DNA from: Agelas oroides | Lineage: Eukaryota > Porifera > Demospongiae > Agelasida > Agelasidae | DNA: 64,000 nucleotides | Assembly (NCBI GenBank): GCA_949130485.1 | Contig: OX422183.1 | Coordinates: 5,608,636 to 5,672,635 of the forward strand | Direction: 5' to 3' | In this document: piece by piece, positions 61,385 through 64,000 of the stretch | Numbering within the stretch: position 1 is the first letter of the stretch | Layout: each line of letters starts with the position of its first letter | Made by a program: the position numbers and the translations under genes | Notes under the pieces: model-generated | What the model was told of the DNA's origin: nothing | Database searches by the model: none | The model's input: the letters and a program-made list of their open reading frames with translations, nothing else

Positions 61385-62015
61385 CTGGTTGGAGACGTTT
61401 TGTACCCAGGACCAAGAAACGAAACACGGCGTAGTTTCATTTGCTACTTGAGATCGATCGACCTGCAGTCAAACAAGATGATCTTTGATGTACAGCAATA
61501 ACAAAGTATCTCGGTCTTTAGCCATGCCACCAAACATTTCATTTTCTGAGACAGAAGAAGATGGCAAGGCATTGCTGTTTCTTCATAGGAAGACGGCGTT
61601 TTTGAAGTCCTCAAAACAAAGATTCCCTTCACCTCAATCCAACACCATTTGAAGCCACTTCGACGGCTCTATCCTGGTATCCCACTCGTGGCTCTTATTG
61701 GGAGACAAAAACTGACGAAGAGAATAGGAATCTACAGTGCATGATTTTTGCAAAAAAGGGGGCTGCTGTTTTGCTTTGTACATATATTGCAGCCTGAGGG
61801 TTGGATTTCCCTGCCGTTCACTGGATAGTACAACTAGACTGTCCCGAAGATGCCAACACCTGCATTCATAAAGTTGGAAAGACAGCTAGATGTGAAGAAG
61901 ATGGCAAGGCATTGCTGTTTCTTCTTCCCTGAGAGAAAGAAGGCATTTTAGAAGCCATTCAGAAAAAACGATTTGTATCGCCACAATCCAAGTCAATCCT
62001 AAGGAATTGGTTGTT
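61385..62015 (+). pseudogene. DDX10 fragments, two partial units
   Basis: 61390-61560 matches 13880-14060. 61560-61620 is the DGKALLFL region. 61655-62010 restarts at the 13510 position (CGACGGCTCTATCCTGGTAT) and runs through [13 protein letters not shown]. Stops and frameshifts occur throughout. Confidence 0.85.
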
Positions 62016-62104
62016 TCAAAGCTGCTTATACCAAAGATCTAAACTGGGCAGTCATAGACCAAAACCTATCAGCAGTGTAGCTCAGTGGCTCAGGGAGGCC
62101 TCCA

Positions 62105-62551
62105 TTGTGCATGCACTGCCTAAGCGAGAATCACTTGGCAGCACACTACCCACACACTGGGGACAATCTGCTCTCCTCACTAGCTCCACAGTGGGCAGCA
62201 TCCCCACCAGCTCCCACGTCACAGTGGGCACTGTCTCCATACAGACATGTGGCACAACCCTTAAATCCACAAAGATCTCTACAGCCTCCTGCCTATTGGC
62301 AAACCCACCAGGTCACCCTGGACCTTCACACAACCAATGGCAGCCAATTACATGTGGGCTGTACAACGCATCAGAGGGGCCAAGGTGCAACTATACCACC
62401 TGTCACAGCATCGAAAGGAATTGAAACGACCCTTTTGGGGCCAGGGTCCATCTCCTCCAGCCAAAGGCAAAAGATACTAAGCCACAGTCCAGTGCAATTA
62501 TGCCAAACCACCCATGCAAGCTCCAGACTAAGCATTTACCTTTGTCAGTAG
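62105..62551 (+). pseudogene. Possible retroelement gag zinc-knuckle relic
   Basis: The frame opens CMHCLSENHLAAHY, i.e. a CX2CX4HX4C knuckle whose last Cys is Tyr, then runs Ser/Pro/Gln-rich for about 130 codons. It may be the end of a gag-like ORF from an LTR or DIRS-type element. No reverse transcriptase is seen nearby. It is inserted between DDX10 fragments. Confidence 0.35.
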
Positions 62552-62934
62552 CCATATCTAGTATAAAATATATATTCAGAAACCACTCCTTTGGTAACAT
62601 GATCCGTAAGTGTGCACGATTTATTTCAGTCATCAAAATAATCACATCCGAAAAACAGTACGTATTGGACTTGCCTAAGATTGCCAGGGATTTTGTTTGT
62701 GTTAATTCTTGAAATACTTAGGAAAATTTTGCTATTTTTGAACTGATGAATTACAGTTATTTTGCATTGCTTGCTGGCTAAACTAGACATCAGCACTCCT
62801 ACATTTGGTCACCAAATTGGGGCCCCCCACGTGTAGAGCCCCCTTTATCAAAACATCTTCCTACACCACTGCGACACGACGTTAACACCACACATTTTGT
62901 TCCTTCAAAAGTGTGTGGAGGTGATAAATGACTG

Positions 62935-63390
62935 TTGAGGGTCAACAGCTCCACTCTGGTATATCACTCATGGCTCTCTACCGGAGAAAAACAGATGGGA
63001 AGCTACAATGATTTTTTTCTTCTTTTGTTTTTTTTTCAAAAAGAAGGCTGCTGTTTTGCTTTGTACACAGACATTGCAGCCCAAGGATTAGATTTCCCTG
63101 CCATCCACCGGGTAGTACAACTAAACATGCCAATACCTACATTACTTGAGCTGGAAGTTGGAGATGTTTTGTACCCAAGATTCAGAAATGATACACTTGG
63201 CTCATGCAGTGTAGTTTCATTTCATCTATTCAATTTTATCTGCCATCAAATTCAAGATCTTTGATGTACATCAGCTCTCAACAACCAAGTATGCCAACTC
63301 ATGAAGAAGGAAACAAGCAGGTGTGTCTTTAGCCAGTGAGGTGAGCAATGAAAGCAGATATGGAATGGCCCATCATAGTTGTAAATTCAC
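62935..63390 (+). pseudogene. DDX10 fragment, linked to a copy of the 51.7 kb block
   Basis: 62950-63135 matches 13530-13700 (GGCTGCTGTTTTGCTTTGTA...; RGLDFPAIHRVVQL-like). It then jumps to 13860-14140. From 63262 it is nearly identical to 51715-51835. Confidence 0.85.
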
Positions 63391-63529
63391 CTAGTATCAT
63401 TATTATTTAAAACATGCCAACACAACTATATAAAGTAGTAAAATTAAGTAATACTGAACTCAGCAACAGTACAACCATCTGCTACACTGTATACACCACG
63501 TCGACAGTTGCCCTCCAGATGAACTCAAC

Positions 63530-64000
63530 ACAGGAGGTAGATGTACTGCCAGTGAAAAGAGTAACCCACTCTGAACAACTTGCGGAGGAAGTGAGAGTCA
63601 TGTAGGTATACAAGTCAACTGTGTGCACCGACACTACTAACATGAGTTGCACTTGCAAGTGAATAAACACATCACATTTGATGAAGAGGTGACCTATGCC
63701 CTGCAGAAAGATATGCTGTACCCAGATTTTGAAAAAAGGGTGAAGTAGGGCCAATGTTTCAAAAAGTCCACCGAAACTAACATGTACTTACAAGAAAGTA
63801 CTACACAAGATAATCAAAGTGAACGCACACATCAAATTTGATGATGAAGGTAGACCACACTGTAGGAAGATATTCACTACCCAGATTTGGAAGAGAACCA
63901 GAAAATGAACCTCATGACATTGTGATTCCATTTTTCTTATCGTTCATGCACGGTTAAGCATATTAGCAAGTGTGTGGAGGTCACAAACGACACTTTAGGG
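63530..64000 (+). pseudogene. DDX10 tail fragment, sister of 52285-52725
   Basis: GTGAAAAGAGTAACCCACTC, GGAGGAAGTGAGAGTCATGT, ATGAGTTGCACTTGCAAGTG and the last bases GGAGGTCACAAACGACACTT occur in the same order at 52298-52725. The duplication probably continues past the window. Confidence 0.85.

Noticed and set aside
62068-62140. tRNA-like GTGTAGCTCAGTGG sequence
   Set aside because: Resembles an A box, but no B box (GGTTCGAATCC-like) or cloverleaf follows; more likely part of the gag-like frame.

Overview
The window is animal nuclear DNA. It has multi-exon protein genes with GT-AG introns, an animal-type replication-dependent histone H4 gene, a COP9 signalosome subunit, a ciliary dynein relic and a ROCO-Death-Death-SAM protein. 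Dense small inverted-repeat transposons (MITEs and foldbacks) and Death-type signalling domains suggest a sponge or another early-branching invertebrate; this is inference from gene content, not proof.

Layout. 1-1.9 kb: MITEs and a foldback carrying a hammerhead-ribozyme-like core. 1.9-12.4 kb, minus strand: COP9 signalosome subunit 2 (CSN2/COPS2) in 11 exons, all joining in frame, with introns full of polypurine/polypyrimidine arrays, minisatellites and nested foldbacks. 12.4-12.5 kb: a divergent promoter of only 112 bp shared with DDX10. 12.5-14.9 kb, plus strand: the RNA helicase DDX10 in one exon, broken near its N-terminus by a 40-bp insertion (a 35-nt palindrome plus a 5-bp target duplication). 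15.2-15.5 kb: histone H4 with its 3' stem-loop. 15.9-17.3 kb: a decayed transposon-type ORF. 20.3-21.5 kb, minus: a small proline-rich gene with a partial Death-like module. 21.6-26.3 kb, minus: the C-terminal part of dynein-2 heavy chain (DYNC2H1), a pseudogene with stops and frameshifts. 27.8-32.6 kb, minus: ROC-COR-Death-Death-SAM gene, 10 exons, whose N-terminus was not found. 33-35 kb: more inverted-repeat elements. 36.1-40.9 kb: about a dozen tandem copies of a ~400-bp satellite. 41-49 kb: repeats and MITEs, with no convincing gene.

49.2-64 kb is a graveyard: a partial H4 pseudogene followed by many same-strand, decayed copies of the 3' half of DDX10, some duplicated a second time. It is interrupted at 54.8-59.3 kb by a large element with long terminal inverted repeats, which itself carries a 640-bp insertion whose empty site is still visible in the opposite arm, plus satellite arrays and nested MITEs.

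Functional picture: CSN2 (cullin deneddylation), DDX10 (ribosome biogenesis) and H4 form a compact housekeeping cluster. The ROCO-Death-SAM gene and the proline-rich gene look like lineage-specific signalling genes. The rest of the window is mostly mobile and tandem-repeat DNA. All exon boundaries were derived by hand from splice signals, reading-frame continuity and family resemblance recalled from memory; no alignment was run.
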